This document shows positions 28,330 to 38,428 of a DNA stretch of 64,000 bases, in pieces. The stretch lies in NCBI RefSeq assembly GCF_022662305.1, contig NZ_JAKNQH010000003.1, positions 124,001 to 188,000 on the forward strand, written 5' to 3'. Positions within the stretch are counted from its first letter, which is position 1, and the number at the start of each line of letters is the position of its first letter. The translations under genes and the position numbers were made by a program. The notes below the pieces were generated by a model. That model ran no database searches. It was not told where the DNA came from and saw nothing but the letters and a program-made list of their open reading frames with translations. Origin of the DNA: Sphingomonas sp. BAUL-RG-20F-R05-02. GTDB lineage: Bacteria; Pseudomonadota; Alphaproteobacteria; Sphingomonadales; Sphingomonadaceae.

Positions 28330-28941
28330 TCAGCGAGGCGCAATGCCGGCGGTGAGGATGTCGACCATCTGCGCCGCCACGTCGGGCGCGTCGAACCGTC
28401 CGGCGGGGTCGTACCAGCGCGCGGGCCAGTTGAGCGCGCCCGCCAGCGTGAAGGCGAGCAGCGTGGGGTCGGCCGGCGCGATCGACCCGTCCGCCATGCC
28501 TTCCGCGATCAATCCGCGCATCGCCGCGTCTATCTCGCGCTTCATCGCACGCAGCCGGTCCGCGCTATCCGGGCTGAGTGCTTCCTCGGGCGTGCGGATC
28601 ACGCAGGCGCCGAACGCGTCCATATTGACCTCGGCATAACGGCGCAGGAACGCTTGCAAGCGGTCGAGCCCGCGACCTGGCGTGGCATGCGCGGCGTCGG
28701 CGGCGGCGATCAACTGCTGAAGGCCCATAGTCAGACATTCGAGCAGTACCTGATCCTTGTTGCCGAGATAGTGGTAGATCGTCGGCTTCGAGATGCCGAG
28801 GCTGGCCGCCACGTCATCCAGCGAGGTCGCGTGGAACCCGCGTTCGTTGAACATCGCCACCGCCGCCGCCAGCACCGCGTGGCGCTTGGCGGCGCGATCC
28901 GCCCGGCGTTGCTCGGGTGAGGGAAAGGGGGACGTGTTCAT
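28330..28941 (-). CDS. TetR-family transcriptional regulator
   Basis: The 203-residue protein has a TetR helix-turn-helix at about residues 15-60: AAVAMFNERGFHATSLDDVAASLGISKPTIYHYLGNKDQVL. A variable helical ligand domain follows. The fold and the divergent acyl-CoA dehydrogenase gene suggest an acyl-CoA-responsive repressor in the style of FadR or PsrA, which is inference. ATG at 28941 (MNTSPFPSPEQRR) is favoured; a TTG seven codons upstream is also open. A 14-base inverted repeat in the divergent promoter is a candidate binding site. Confidence 0.92.
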   Translation of the reverse strand: MNTSPFPSPEQRRADRAAKRHAVLAAAVAMFNERGFHATSLDDVAASLGISKPTIYHYLGNKDQVLLECLTMGLQQLIAAADAAHATPGRGLDRLQAFLRRYAEVNMDAFGACVIRTPEEALSPDSADRLRAMKREIDAAMRGLIAEGMADGSIAPADPTLLAFTLAGALNWPARWYDPAGRFDAPDVAAQMVDILTAGIAPR

Positions 28942-28979
28942 CGGCGTCCTGCTTGACGGCAAACTGGTAAGAAGGCATC

Positions 28980-28993
28980 CTACTCACGAGTAG
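28980..28993. promoter_or_regulatory. Candidate TetR operator
   Basis: CTACTCACGAGTAG is an inverted repeat with 6-bp arms and a two-base centre. It lies 38 bases upstream of the TetR-type gene and 17 bases upstream of the acyl-CoA dehydrogenase start. The position in a divergent promoter and the symmetry fit a TetR operator; binding is inferred. Confidence 0.55.
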
Positions 28994-29010
28994 CATGCTT
29001 TGGAAAGCCT

Positions 29011-30138
29011 ATGATTTTTAACGAGACGCAAAGCGCGATCCAGCAAGTGGTGCGCGACTTCGCACAGGTGCGCATCCGCCCGCACAGCGCCGTGTTCGAG
29101 GCGGCGAAAGGCTATCCGCGCGCGCTATTCGAGGAGGTGGCGGCGCTCGGCATGATGGGCATGACTGCGCCCGAATCGGTCGGCGGGGCGGCGGCGGACT
29201 ATGTGTCCTACGCGCTTGCGCTGATCGAGATCGCTGCTGCCGATGGCGCGCTTTCCACCATCGTCAGTATCCAGAACAGCCTGATCGTGTCGGGGCTGGT
29301 CAAGGACGGCAACGCGGAACAGCAGGCGCGTTTCCTGCCCGACCTGATCGCCGGCCGCATGCTCGGCGCATTCGCGTTGACCGAAACCGATGCCGGCTCC
29401 GACGCCGCAGCAATGCGCACCCGCGCCGAGAAGGTGGACGGTGGCTACCGGCTGAACGGGGCCAAGCAGTTCATCTCGTGCGCGAGCATTGCCGGTATCG
29501 CGATCGTCTATGCCGTCACTGATCCCGCGGCGGGAAAGCGCGGCATCACCGGCTTCATCGTGCCAACCGACTCGCCCGGCTACCATGTCGACAAGGTCGA
29601 GCATAAGCTCGGGCAGGCGGCGTCCGACACCTGCGCGATCCGGTTCGACGATGTGTTCGTCGCCGACGACTTGCGGCTGGGTGCCGAAGGGGCGGGCTAT
29701 GGCATCGCGCTGTCCAACCTCGAGGCAGGCCGCATCGGCATCGCCGCGCAGTGTATCGGCATGGCGCAGGCGGCGCTGGAGATTGCGATCGGTTACGCCA
29801 AGGACCGCAAGAGTTTCGGGCAGGCGATCATCCAGCATCAGGCGGTCGGCTTTCGGCTCGCAGATCTCGCCGCCAAGCTGGAGGCGGCGCGGCATCTGGT
29901 ACTGCACGCCGCGAGCATGAAGGATGCCGGTTTGCCGTGCCTGAAGGAGGCATCGATGGCCAAGCTGGTCGCCTCGGAAACGGCGGAGAGCGTGGTCTCG
30001 GGCGCGCTCCAGACGCTCGGCGGTTACGGCTATCTGGAGGAGTTCGGCGTGGCGCGGATCTACCGCGACGTGCGCGTGTGCCAGATCTATGAAGGCACGT
30101 CCGATATTCAGCGCATGGTGATCGCGCGCGCTTTGTAA
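29011..30138 (+). CDS. Acyl-CoA dehydrogenase
   Basis: The 375-residue FAD enzyme introduces the trans-2 double bond in acyl-CoA. The N-terminal helical domain is followed by FALTETDAGSDAAAMRT and GYRLNGAKQFISCAS (FAD/acyl binding). The C-terminal domain has RIGIAAQCIGMAQAALE, YAKDRKSFGQAI, LQTLGGYGYLEEF, and CQIYEGTSDIQRMVIAR containing the catalytic glutamate. Length and motifs fit short- or branched-chain dehydrogenases. The thiolase gene follows 21 bases after the stop, so the two are probably co-transcribed. Confidence 0.93.
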   Translation: MIFNETQSAIQQVVRDFAQVRIRPHSAVFEAAKGYPRALFEEVAALGMMGMTAPESVGGAAADYVSYALALIEIAAADGALSTIVSIQNSLIVSGLVKDGNAEQQARFLPDLIAGRMLGAFALTETDAGSDAAAMRTRAEKVDGGYRLNGAKQFISCASIAGIAIVYAVTDPAAGKRGITGFIVPTDSPGYHVDKVEHKLGQAASDTCAIRFDDVFVADDLRLGAEGAGYGIALSNLEAGRIGIAAQCIGMAQAALEIAIGYAKDRKSFGQAIIQHQAVGFRLADLAAKLEAARHLVLHAASMKDAGLPCLKEASMAKLVASETAESVVSGALQTLGGYGYLEEFGVARIYRDVRVCQIYEGTSDIQRMVIARAL

Positions 30139-30159
30139 CGATCAACACGAGGAAGCCTT

Positions 30160-31341
30160 ATGTCCGATCCTGTCGTCATCGTCAGTTACGCGCGCACGCC
30201 GATGGGCGCGTTCCAGGGTGCGCTCGCGCCGTTGAAGGCGACCGAATTGGGCGCGATCGCGGTCGCCGCCGCGGTCGAGCGCGCTGGCGTGTCGGGTGAT
30301 GCGATCGAGCGTATCTATATGGGTTGCGTACTGCCGGCGGGTCTCGGTCAGGCGCCGGCGCGGCAGGCGGCGATCGGCGCCGGGCTGCCCAACTCGGTCG
30401 AAGCGACGACGATCAACAAGATGTGCGGATCGGGGATGCAGGCGGCGATCATGGCGCATGAGGCGCTGGCATCAGGCGCGATCGACTTGGCGATCGCCGG
30501 CGGCATGGAGAGCATGAGCAACGCGCCCTATGCGCTGCCAAAGCATCGCGGCGGCGCGCGTTTCGGCCATGACGTCATCATCGACACGATGGCGATGGAC
30601 GGGCTGGAGGATGCCTACGAGCCCGGCAAGGCGATGGGCGTGTTCGCGGAAGCCTCGGCGGGCGACTATCAGTTCACGCGCGCCGAACAGGATGACTATG
30701 CGATCCGATCGCTGACGCGCGCCAACGAAGCGATCGCCAGCGGCGCGTTCGCGCGTGAGATCGCGCCCGTTACGGTCAAGCTGCGTGGTGGCGAATCGGT
30801 GGTGGCGGTGGACGAGCAGCCGGGTCGCGCCAAGCCGGACAAGATCCCGTCGCTGAAGCCCGCTTTCGCAAAGGACGGCACGATCACGGCCGCGAACGCG
30901 TCGTCGATTTCGGATGGTGCGGCGGCGCTGGTGATGACGCGGCAAAGCGTGGCGGAGAAGCTGGGCCTGACGGTGGTTGCGCGCGTGGTGGCGACGGCTG
31001 GTCACGCGCACGAACCGGCGAAGTTCACCACCGCGCCGGTGCCGGCGATCCGCAAGGTGCTCGACAAGGCCGGATGGAGCGTGGCCGACGTCGACCTGTT
31101 CGAGGTGAACGAGGCGTTCGCGGTGGTGGCGATGATCGCGGCGCGTGATCTCGACATTCCGGCGGACAAGCTCAACGTCAACGGCGGCGCGACCGCACTC
31201 GGCCATCCGATCGGCGCGTCGGGCGCGCGCATCATGGCGACGTTGCTGGCGGCACTTGAGGCGCGCGGGCTGAAGCGCGGTGTGGCCAGCCTGTGCATCG
31301 GCGGGGGCGAGGCGACGGCGGTGGCGCTGGAAATAGTATAG
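30160..31341 (+). CDS. Acetyl-CoA C-acyltransferase (thiolase)
   Basis: The 393-residue thiolase has all catalytic residues: Cys89 in INKMCGSGMQA, GGMESMSNAPY, NEAFAVVA, His in NGGATALGHPIGASGAR, and the second Cys in SLCIGGGEATA. It should cleave acetoacetyl-CoA or longer 3-ketoacyl-CoA, or condense two acetyl-CoA. Gene order with the acyl-CoA dehydrogenase favours a degradative role. A strong terminator follows. Confidence 0.94.
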   Translation: MSDPVVIVSYARTPMGAFQGALAPLKATELGAIAVAAAVERAGVSGDAIERIYMGCVLPAGLGQAPARQAAIGAGLPNSVEATTINKMCGSGMQAAIMAHEALASGAIDLAIAGGMESMSNAPYALPKHRGGARFGHDVIIDTMAMDGLEDAYEPGKAMGVFAEASAGDYQFTRAEQDDYAIRSLTRANEAIASGAFAREIAPVTVKLRGGESVVAVDEQPGRAKPDKIPSLKPAFAKDGTITAANASSISDGAAALVMTRQSVAEKLGLTVVARVVATAGHAHEPAKFTTAPVPAIRKVLDKAGWSVADVDLFEVNEAFAVVAMIAARDLDIPADKLNVNGGATALGHPIGASGARIMATLLAALEARGLKRGVASLCIGGGEATAVALEIV

Positions 31342-31345
31342 TCGA

Positions 31346-31373
31346 AAGGCTCGCCACGCGAGTGGCGAGCCTT
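31346..31373. terminator. Bidirectional terminator hairpin
   Basis: AAGGCTCGCCAC (31346-31357) pairs perfectly with GTGGCGAGCCTT (31362-31373) around a GCGA tetraloop. The 12-bp stem fills the gap between the convergent thiolase and DUF2126 genes. The terminal A/T pairs give a short U-run on either strand, so it can serve both genes. Confidence 0.8.
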
Positions 31374-31375
31374 GA

Positions 31376-34300
31376 TTAGCGCAGGTACGCCGGGCGCCTG
31401 AGATCGAGCGTCAGCGGGAATTCGGTCGGCAGTTCCTCGGGCGGCACCGGCACCGCGCCCGGCGTGTGACCGTGATCCTGGAAGCGGGCTTTTCGCCGCG
31501 CCTCCGCCTCATAGGCGTTGACCGGCACCGAGTCGTAATTGCGGCCGCCCGGATGCGCGACGTGGTAGATGCAACCGCCCAGTGACCGCCCGCTCCACGT
31601 GTCGATCACGTCGAAGGTGAGCGGCGCATTGGCGGGCAGGCGCGGGTGCAGGCAGTCCGCCGGCGCCCACGCCTTGTACCGCACGCCGCCAACCACTTCG
31701 CCGGGCACGCCGGTGCCGACCATCGGCACGCGACGGCCATTGCAGGTCAGCACGTGGCGGCCGGGCGTGACGTTGCTCGCCTTGACCTGCAACCGCTCGG
31801 TCGAGCTGTCGACGTAGCGGACCGTGCCACCAATCGCGCCGGTTTCGCCCAGCACATGCCACGGTTCGAGCGCATGGGCGATCTCGAGCGAGACGCCGCC
31901 AGCGTCGATCGTGCCGTGGACGGGGAAGCGGAACTGGCGCTGCGCCTCGAACCAGGCGGGATCGAACGCATAGCCGGCGCCACCGAGATCGCCGAGCACG
32001 TCGAGGAAATCCGCCCACACGAAATGCGGCAGCATGAAGCGATCGTGCAGCGTCGTGCCCCAGCGGGTGAGCGACCCGTGCTGGGGCTCGCGCCAGAACC
32101 ACGCGGTCAGCGCCCGCAGGATGAGCTGCTGCGCGAGGCTCATGCGCGCGTCGGGCGGCATCTCGAACGCGCGGAACTCGACCAGGCCGAGCCGGCCGGT
32201 CGGGCCATCGGGCGAGAAGAACTTGTCGATGCAGATTTCGGTGCGGTGCGTATTGCCGGTCACATCGACGAGCAGGTTGCGGAACAGTCGGTCGACGATC
32301 CACGCTGGCGGTTGTTCACCCGCTATCGGCCCCGGCACCTGCGCCAGCGCGATTTCGAGTTCGTACAGCCCGTCGTGCCGCGCTTCGTCGATGCGCGGCG
32401 CCTGGCTGGTTGGGCCAATGAAAAGGCCGGAGAACAGGTAGCTGAGCGAGGGATGCCGCTGCCAGTACAGCACGAAGCTTTTGAGCAGATCGGGCCGGCG
32501 CACGAACGGCGAATCGTACAGGCTCGGTCCGCCCAACACGATGTGGTTGCCGCCGCCGGTGCCGATCGCGCGGCCGTCGAGCATGAACTTGTCCGCCGTC
32601 ATGCCGGCGTGGCGGGCGATATCGTAAACGCCTTCGGTGATGGCGGCTGTTTCGGCCCAGCTTGCCGCCGGGTGGACGTTCACCTCGACCACACCGGGAT
32701 CGGGCGTGACCTTCAGCACCTTCAGGCGCGGATCGGGCGGCGGCGGGTAGCCCTCGATCCGCACCGGCGCACCGAGCCGCGCGGCGGCGGCTTCGATCTC
32801 GGTGATGAGTTCGAGATAATCCTCGAGTTCGCGCACCGGCGGCACGAACACCGACAGGAAATGCCCGCGCGGCTCGACCGTGACGGCGGTGCGCACCGCG
32901 CCGGCGACGATCTCCTGCTCTACCCGTTCCTGCGGCTGCGCGCCCGACACGGGCGCGCGTTCGGTGATGCGCTGTTCGGTTACCGGCGCGGCCGCGATTT
33001 CGGGCCGCTGCGTGCGCGCGTCGGCGAGCGGTTCGCGCGGCTCGCTGGTATCGCGCGGGTTGATATAGGGATACTCCGACGGCGGCACATAAGGCAGCGA
33101 GCCGAGCGGCAGCCGGTAGCCGAGCGCACTGTCGCCGGGCACGGTGTAGAGCTTGCCGCGCCGGAGCGCCCATTGTTCGGTCAGCCAGCTACCCTGCTGT
33201 TTCGTCTGCCATTTCTGCACCGGCAGGACATAGCCGACCGGATTGCCCAGGCCCCGTTCGAACGCGCGCACCATGCGGCTGCGCGCTTCGGGATCGTCGA
33301 TCTTGGGGTCGTCGGGGGTGGTGTTGACCGGGAGTTCGGCCTCCTTGAGCGCCCAGCCGGCCGGATCTTCATAAGCAGGAACGACATGGCCGGGCGGCAG
33401 GCCCAACCCTTCGGCCATCACGTCGAGGAAGCGTTCCGCCATCGCGGCGGTGACCAACGGCTTGCCGGTGCCGTGTTCTCCCGCGATCAGCGAAGCATCG
33501 TGCCAGATGGGCACGCCGTCACCCCGCCAATAGGCGGCATACGCCCAGCGCGGCAGCGTTTCGCCGGGGTACCATTTGCCCTGCCCGTGATGGAGCAAAC
33601 CACCTGGCGCGAAGGTGGCGCGCAGTTCGCGGATCAGCGTGTCGGCGTAGCCTGCCTTGGTCGGGCCGACCGCGTCACCGTTCCATTCGCCGGCTTCGCC
33701 GCCGTCCGCCGCGACGAAGGTCGGTTCGCCGCCCATCGTCAGGCGCACGTCCTGCGCCGTCAGGTCGGCGTCAACCTGTCGCCCGAGCGCGTTCACCGCC
33801 GCCCAGCGTTCGTCGGTGAAGGGGCGGGTGATGCGGACGGCCTCGGCGATGCGCGAGACGCTCATTTCGAAATGGAAATCGACCTCGGCCGGTTCGGCCA
33901 TGCCGCTGATCGGCGCGGCGGAGCGATAATGAGGCGTCGCGCACAAGGGGATATGCCCCTCGCCCGCGAACATGCCCGAGGTCGCGTCGAGCCCAATCCA
34001 GCCTGCGCCCGGCACGTACACCTCCGCCCAGGCGTGGAGATCGACCACATCCTGCGTGACGCCTTTCGGCCCCTCGACCGGCTCGACGTCCGCGACCAAC
34101 TGAATCGAATAGCCCGAGACGAAGCGCGCCGCGAAGCCCAGCCGACGCAGCAACTGCACCAGCAGCCACGCACTGTCCCGGCACGAGCCGGAGCCGACGT
34201 CGAGGGTTTCTTCCGGCGTCTGCACGCCGCTTTCCATGCGGATGATATAGGCGATGCGCTGCTGGATCTTGGCGTTGATGTCGACCAGAAAGTCAATCGT

Positions 34301-34717
34301 GCGGCCGGTGTGACCGGCATGCTGCGCGACCAGCGTTTCGAACGCCTGCCCCTGCGGCTCGACATCGAAATAGGCGGTGAGGTCGGTCTTCAGCGTCTCG
34401 TCGTATTGGAACGGATACGTCTCGGCATAACCTTCGACGAAGAAATCGAATGGGTTGATGACGTCGAGATCGGCAAGCAGATCGACTTGAATCGAGAAAT
34501 GGTCGACCGGATCGGGAAAGACGATCCGCGCCAGCCAGTTGGCATGCGGATCCTGCTGCCAGTTGATGAAATGCCCGGCCGGTTCGATTTTCAGCGCGTA
34601 GTTCGGCACCTTGGTACGGCTGTGCGGCGCCGGGCGCAGGCGGATCACCTGCGGGCCGAGACGGATCGGCCGGTTGTATCGATACGCGGTGAGGTGATGC
34701 AGGCCGGCTTTGAGCAT
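31376..34717 (-). CDS. Transglutaminase-like/DUF2126 protein
   Basis: The 1,113-residue protein joins two units. Residues 1 to about 290 are a bacterial transglutaminase-like domain: [19 protein letters not shown] opening, catalytic Cys in [14 protein letters not shown], and His in [23 protein letters not shown]. The rest is DUF2126, beginning near [15 protein letters not shown]. This large cytoplasmic family usually sits with other transglutaminase-like, alpha-E and zinc-peptidase genes; its substrate is unknown. ATG at 34717 ([10 protein letters not shown]) matches the family start; an ATG 13 codons upstream is also open. The divergent neighbour encodes a predicted metallopeptidase. Confidence 0.9.
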   Translation of the reverse strand: MLKAGLHHLTAYRYNRPIRLGPQVIRLRPAPHSRTKVPNYALKIEPAGHFINWQQDPHANWLARIVFPDPVDHFSIQVDLLADLDVINPFDFFVEGYAETYPFQYDETLKTDLTAYFDVEPQGQAFETLVAQHAGHTGRTIDFLVDINAKIQQRIAYIIRMESGVQTPEETLDVGSGSCRDSAWLLVQLLRRLGFAARFVSGYSIQLVADVEPVEGPKGVTQDVVDLHAWAEVYVPGAGWIGLDATSGMFAGEGHIPLCATPHYRSAAPISGMAEPAEVDFHFEMSVSRIAEAVRITRPFTDERWAAVNALGRQVDADLTAQDVRLTMGGEPTFVAADGGEAGEWNGDAVGPTKAGYADTLIRELRATFAPGGLLHHGQGKWYPGETLPRWAYAAYWRGDGVPIWHDASLIAGEHGTGKPLVTAAMAERFLDVMAEGLGLPPGHVVPAYEDPAGWALKEAELPVNTTPDDPKIDDPEARSRMVRAFERGLGNPVGYVLPVQKWQTKQQGSWLTEQWALRRGKLYTVPGDSALGYRLPLGSLPYVPPSEYPYINPRDTSEPREPLADARTQRPEIAAAPVTEQRITERAPVSGAQPQERVEQEIVAGAVRTAVTVEPRGHFLSVFVPPVRELEDYLELITEIEAAAARLGAPVRIEGYPPPPDPRLKVLKVTPDPGVVEVNVHPAASWAETAAITEGVYDIARHAGMTADKFMLDGRAIGTGGGNHIVLGGPSLYDSPFVRRPDLLKSFVLYWQRHPSLSYLFSGLFIGPTSQAPRIDEARHDGLYELEIALAQVPGPIAGEQPPAWIVDRLFRNLLVDVTGNTHRTEICIDKFFSPDGPTGRLGLVEFRAFEMPPDARMSLAQQLILRALTAWFWREPQHGSLTRWGTTLHDRFMLPHFVWADFLDVLGDLGGAGYAFDPAWFEAQRQFRFPVHGTIDAGGVSLEIAHALEPWHVLGETGAIGGTVRYVDSSTERLQVKASNVTPGRHVLTCNGRRVPMVGTGVPGEVVGGVRYKAWAPADCLHPRLPANAPLTFDVIDTWSGRSLGGCIYHVAHPGGRNYDSVPVNAYEAEARRKARFQDHGHTPGAVPVPPEELPTEFPLTLDLRRPAYLR

Positions 34718-34837
34718 AAACGTAAACAGACGGCATGCGTTGCTGCTATGCAACATCTAAATCGTCCCCGTCCGGGGTAACGGCGAAACCGTCGCCGCGC
34801 TGTCGGCGTTGAAGTTAACTCGCAAAGGAGACGGCGC

Positions 34838-35986
34838 GTGGCCGCGTATTCCTGCCCTAATTGCCGGCAGCTTCTCCACTTCGAGACGCGCGTCTGCCCG
34901 AGTTGCGCGCACGCGCTCGGGTTTGCGCCGGTCAGCGGTGGCTTCCTGCATTTCGATACGCAGGGCGGTGTGTGGCGCGATGCGCAGCGCGTTTCCGAAA
35001 ATGTACTGCCATGCGCGAACGCCCGCTACGGCGTGTGCAACTGGGTCGTGGACGCGGACGATCCCAATCGGATGTGCCTCGCCTGTCGCCACAATCGCAT
35101 CATCCCCGATCTGGCGGTGGCGGGCGTGCTGGAACGCTGGACCCGCATCGAGGATGCCAAGCGCCGCGTGCTGCATGGCCTGATGCGCCTGGGCCTGACG
35201 CTGCAGACCAAGGCGCAGAACATCCACGGTCTCGCCTTCGATTTCCTGTACGATCCGGCGGCGGAGCAGGGTGCCTCGCCGCAGCATTATACCGGCCATG
35301 ACAACGGCCTCATCACGCTCAACCTCGTCGAGGCGGACGATGCGCAGCGCGAGCGCATCCGTCGCGAGATGGGAGAGCCGTACCGGACGCTGGTCGGCCA
35401 TTTCCGGCACGAGATCGGCCATTATTTCTGGTCGCGGCTGGTGCAGTTCGGGCCGGACCTGATGCCGTTCCGCGCGCTGTTCGGCGACGAGCGTGCCGAT
35501 TACCAGGCGGCGTTGCAGGCGCATTACGCGACGCCGCCGCCGGGTGGTTGGGAGGACCATTATGTCTCCGCCTACGCGACCATGCATCCGTGGGAGGATT
35601 TCGCCGAGACGTTCGCGCACCATTCGCACATCGTCGATACGCTGGCGACGATCGGCGGGTTCGGGACCCGGCTCGACCCGATGCCGGCGGCGGTGCCGGA
35701 CACGCCCGACAGCGTTATCGATTTCGAACCGTATACCGCCGATACCGCCACGCTGACCGCCCACTGGATCCCGTTCGCCTTCGCGATCAACGAGATCAAC
35801 CGCAGCATGGGCCAGCCGGATCTCTACCCGTTCCGGCTGTCGCCGGGCGTGGTGCTGAAGCTCGATTTCGTCAACCGGCTGGTCGCGTTCTACGCCGGGC
35901 GCTGGGCGCCGGGGGAGGCGGAATCGAGCGATATCAGGGCGCTGGTCGCCACGCTGGGGCAGGGCGTGGAGCTGGGGAGCGGGTGA
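34838..35986 (+). CDS. Putative zinc-binding metallopeptidase (Peptidase_Mx-like)
   Basis: The 382-residue protein begins with a rubredoxin-like zinc ribbon (CPNCRQLLHF, CPSCAHALGF) and a further CANARYGVCNWV and CLACRHNR cysteine set. The catalytic region follows, with FRHEIGHYFW (HExxH zinc motif) and the downstream DERADY and HPWEDFAETFAHH segments that can supply the third ligand. A GTG start at 34838 has AAAGGAG seven bases upstream. The family occurs with DUF2126/transglutaminase genes, and here it is divergent from one. A protein-modification or turnover partnership is inferred. Confidence 0.82.
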   Translation: MAAYSCPNCRQLLHFETRVCPSCAHALGFAPVSGGFLHFDTQGGVWRDAQRVSENVLPCANARYGVCNWVVDADDPNRMCLACRHNRIIPDLAVAGVLERWTRIEDAKRRVLHGLMRLGLTLQTKAQNIHGLAFDFLYDPAAEQGASPQHYTGHDNGLITLNLVEADDAQRERIRREMGEPYRTLVGHFRHEIGHYFWSRLVQFGPDLMPFRALFGDERADYQAALQAHYATPPPGGWEDHYVSAYATMHPWEDFAETFAHHSHIVDTLATIGGFGTRLDPMPAAVPDTPDSVIDFEPYTADTATLTAHWIPFAFAINEINRSMGQPDLYPFRLSPGVVLKLDFVNRLVAFYAGRWAPGEAESSDIRALVATLGQGVELGSG

Positions 35987-36032
35987 ACCGCGTCACACTC
36001 TCATGCGTTTTCCGAGGAAAAGGAGAACCGAC

Positions 36033-36329
36033 ATGCCGCGTGGAGACAAGGACGCCTATACCGACAAGCAAAAGCGCAAGGCCGCACATATCGAGCAGGG
36101 CTACGAGGATCGCGGCATGCCGGAAAAGGAGGCTGAGGCGCGCGCCTGGGCGACGGTGAACAAGGACTCCGGCGGCGGCAACAAATCCGGCTCCGGGCGC
36201 GGCAAGCCCGATACGCACGATGCCTCTTCGCGCGGCGGGCGGGCACACGCATCCGGCTCAGCCGAGCAGCGCTCGGCGGCGGCGCGTAAGGGCTGGGACA
36301 CGCGGCGGAAGAACGCGGCGAAGCGGTGA
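36033..36329 (+). CDS. Small basic 'plasmid stabilization'-type protein
   Basis: The 98-residue, highly charged protein begins MPRGDKDAYTDKQKRKAAHIEQGYEDRG, then EAEARAWATVNKDSGGG, a Gly/Ser/Lys linker and a basic tail (AARKGWDTRRKNAAKR). This pattern is widespread in alphaproteobacteria and often labelled 'plasmid stabilization protein', though it is not a toxin or partition protein and no activity is established. AGGAG precedes the ATG at 36033. It follows the metallopeptidase gene by 46 bases. Confidence 0.8.
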   Translation: MPRGDKDAYTDKQKRKAAHIEQGYEDRGMPEKEAEARAWATVNKDSGGGNKSGSGRGKPDTHDASSRGGRAHASGSAEQRSAAARKGWDTRRKNAAKR

Positions 36330-36348
36330 CGCCGCGCCGCCAGATCTT

Positions 36349-38340
36349 CTAACCGCCGAAGCGCACGCCGATCCACAGAGTCCGCGGCGTACCAAGATCC
36401 ATCGAACCTGCCTGATTGCGCGTCACGACCGTCGCATCGAACAGATTTTCCGCGCGGGCGATCACCGCGACCGCCTTGTGCACCGGCACCTTCACGAATG
36501 CATCCAGCGTGGTGGCGGCGCGCAGCACGTCGGTCTGAAGATCATCCTCATACTGCTTGCCGACATAGCGTGCGGTCAGCGAGGCGAGGAACCCGGAGCG
36601 CGGCGCCCAGGCGAGCGTGCCGCTGGCGGTGTGGCGTGGGCTTTGCGCAGGTGTCAGGCCGTCGAAGGCCATGCCGGGCGCATCGACCTTGCTATCGCTG
36701 AAGGCATAGCTCGCCGACAGATCGACCGCGCCGAGCTTCCAGTCGCCGGTCGCCTCCAACCCCTTGGCGACGATCGCGTTGACGTTGCCGCGCATCCGCA
36801 GGTTGGTGGTGATCGTCAGGTTTGCGATCGCATCCTCCAGCCGGTTATAAAAGCCGGTAAGGCTGAGCGTCACACCAGGGAGCGGATGCGCGTCGATACC
36901 GCCTTCCACTCCGCGCAGCCGTTCGGGGGCGAGGTTGGCATTGGCTTGCGTCGTCACCGGGAAGACGGTGAATGGACGGTACAGTTCGTTGAGCGTCGGC
37001 AGGCGGAAACCGGTATAGCCGGCCACCCGCAGATCGACGGAGCCGAGTTTCAGCAAGGCGCCGGCCCTTCCGGTCGCCTCGGTGCCGTCGCGGTCCGGAT
37101 ATAGTGTATTGGTGGTGAGCACGCCTGCCGTACTGCGCTGACGGAAGAAGCCGTCGGTGATCGTCCAGCGATCGACCCGCGCGCCGCCGGTCAGCACGAG
37201 CCGGCCGAGCGTCCAGTCGTCCTCCGCAAACAGGCCCGCCACGCTGGTGTTGCCACCCGCATTGCGGCGCGCGGTGACGACACCGGCCGCGCTATAGGCA
37301 TCCTCGAACAACTGCCCGTCGGCGAGGCGGAAGTCGCCGCCGATGCGCAGTACGTGTGTCCCCCCGACCGGGGGGCGCAGCTCGATCTTGCCGCCGATCC
37401 CGGTGGAGGGTGTGTTGCGCTGGTCGAGCGTGAGCTTGAAGGTGGAGGAGGAGATCACCTTGTTGGCGAAATTGCGCGCCTGCACATAGGCAAGCGCGTC
37501 GACCTGCCAGTCCCCGCGCGATACGAGACGCACACTGGCGTCCTCGCCCGACGACGCCGAATCCGCGCCCTTGAAGCGCAGCGTACGGTTGTCGCCGAAT
37601 ACCAGTCCGCGGAACTGCACTTCGGTTTCAGGCCCGATCGGCGCGACCGCGCGAAGGCCGGTTGACCAATCGCGGTAGCGCGCCGGCACGGTTGCCGGCG
37701 TGCGCTGATCCTCGGGCGTGGTCTGGAAGCCGTCACCGCGTTCAAACTGGCCGGACAGCGCGACGAAGCCGCCGCCGACCGATGGCGCGAGCGTGGCGCT
37801 GACCTGCTGTGCATCGCGACTGCCGTACAGCGCCTGTCCCGACAGGACCGGCAGATCGGCGCGACCGGCGCTGGTCATCTCGATCGTGCCGGCAACGGCG
37901 CCCGCGCCGAACGGCCCGGATCCACCGCCGCGCGTGACGCGGATGCCGGCGAGGCGATCGGGGACCAGCGCGCTGAACGGGATATAGCCGAAGAACGGAT
38001 CGGCAATAGGAACGCCGTCGAGCAGCACCAAAGTCCGGCTCGACGCGTTGCCGCCGAGCGCACGCAGCGTCGCACCCTGGTTTGACGGGTTGGACGAGCG
38101 GCTGTCCGAACGGCGAAACTGCTGGAATCCGGCGACGTCGAGCAGCACGTCCTCGACCCGGCCCGAAGCATCGTTGGCGAGCCGCTTGCGGTCGATCACC
38201 ACCGAGCCATAGGCGGGCGTGCCGGGCGGCAGGTCGAGCCCACGCCCCAGCACGACGATGTCGCCTGTCGCCGGATCGACCGCCTGCGCGGCGGCGAGTG
38301 CCGGCGCGACCAGGCCGAGCGCGATCAAGGGGAGGCGCAT
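36349..38340 (-). CDS. TonB-dependent outer-membrane receptor
   Basis: The 663-residue precursor has a signal peptide (MRLPLIALGLVAPALAAAQA). A plug domain follows with GRVEDVLLDVAGFQQF, LVLLDGVPIADPFFGYIPF and GAGAVAGTIEM, then a 22-strand-type beta barrel of alternating aromatic and polar residues ending WIGVRFGG. The C-terminus lacks the usual final Phe but ends in an aromatic-Gly strand. It should take up a scarce ligand with energy from TonB. The size is in the BtuB/small siderophore receptor range; nothing adjacent fixes the ligand. The start at 38340 precedes the signal peptide directly. Confidence 0.9.
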   Translation of the reverse strand: MRLPLIALGLVAPALAAAQAVDPATGDIVVLGRGLDLPPGTPAYGSVVIDRKRLANDASGRVEDVLLDVAGFQQFRRSDSRSSNPSNQGATLRALGGNASSRTLVLLDGVPIADPFFGYIPFSALVPDRLAGIRVTRGGGSGPFGAGAVAGTIEMTSAGRADLPVLSGQALYGSRDAQQVSATLAPSVGGGFVALSGQFERGDGFQTTPEDQRTPATVPARYRDWSTGLRAVAPIGPETEVQFRGLVFGDNRTLRFKGADSASSGEDASVRLVSRGDWQVDALAYVQARNFANKVISSSTFKLTLDQRNTPSTGIGGKIELRPPVGGTHVLRIGGDFRLADGQLFEDAYSAAGVVTARRNAGGNTSVAGLFAEDDWTLGRLVLTGGARVDRWTITDGFFRQRSTAGVLTTNTLYPDRDGTEATGRAGALLKLGSVDLRVAGYTGFRLPTLNELYRPFTVFPVTTQANANLAPERLRGVEGGIDAHPLPGVTLSLTGFYNRLEDAIANLTITTNLRMRGNVNAIVAKGLEATGDWKLGAVDLSASYAFSDSKVDAPGMAFDGLTPAQSPRHTASGTLAWAPRSGFLASLTARYVGKQYEDDLQTDVLRAATTLDAFVKVPVHKAVAVIARAENLFDATVVTRNQAGSMDLGTPRTLWIGVRFGG

Positions 38341-38428
38341 CGCGCGCGCTTTGTTGCTATGGTGGCGAAAGGACATCGCCGCGGCGCTTGGGGCATTGCC
38401 GCAAGTCCGTCAATTACAAGGACGTTTC

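Noticed and set aside
31646..34780. A plus-strand frame of over 1,000 codons opposite the DUF2126 gene
   Set aside because: Same reason: the minus strand has clear transglutaminase and DUF2126 motifs, while the plus-strand frame is Arg/Ala/Val-rich shadow.
36033..36329. Evidence for plasmid origin from the 'plasmid stabilization' label
   Set aside because: The label is historical; there are no replication or partition genes, and neighbours are chromosomal core genes.
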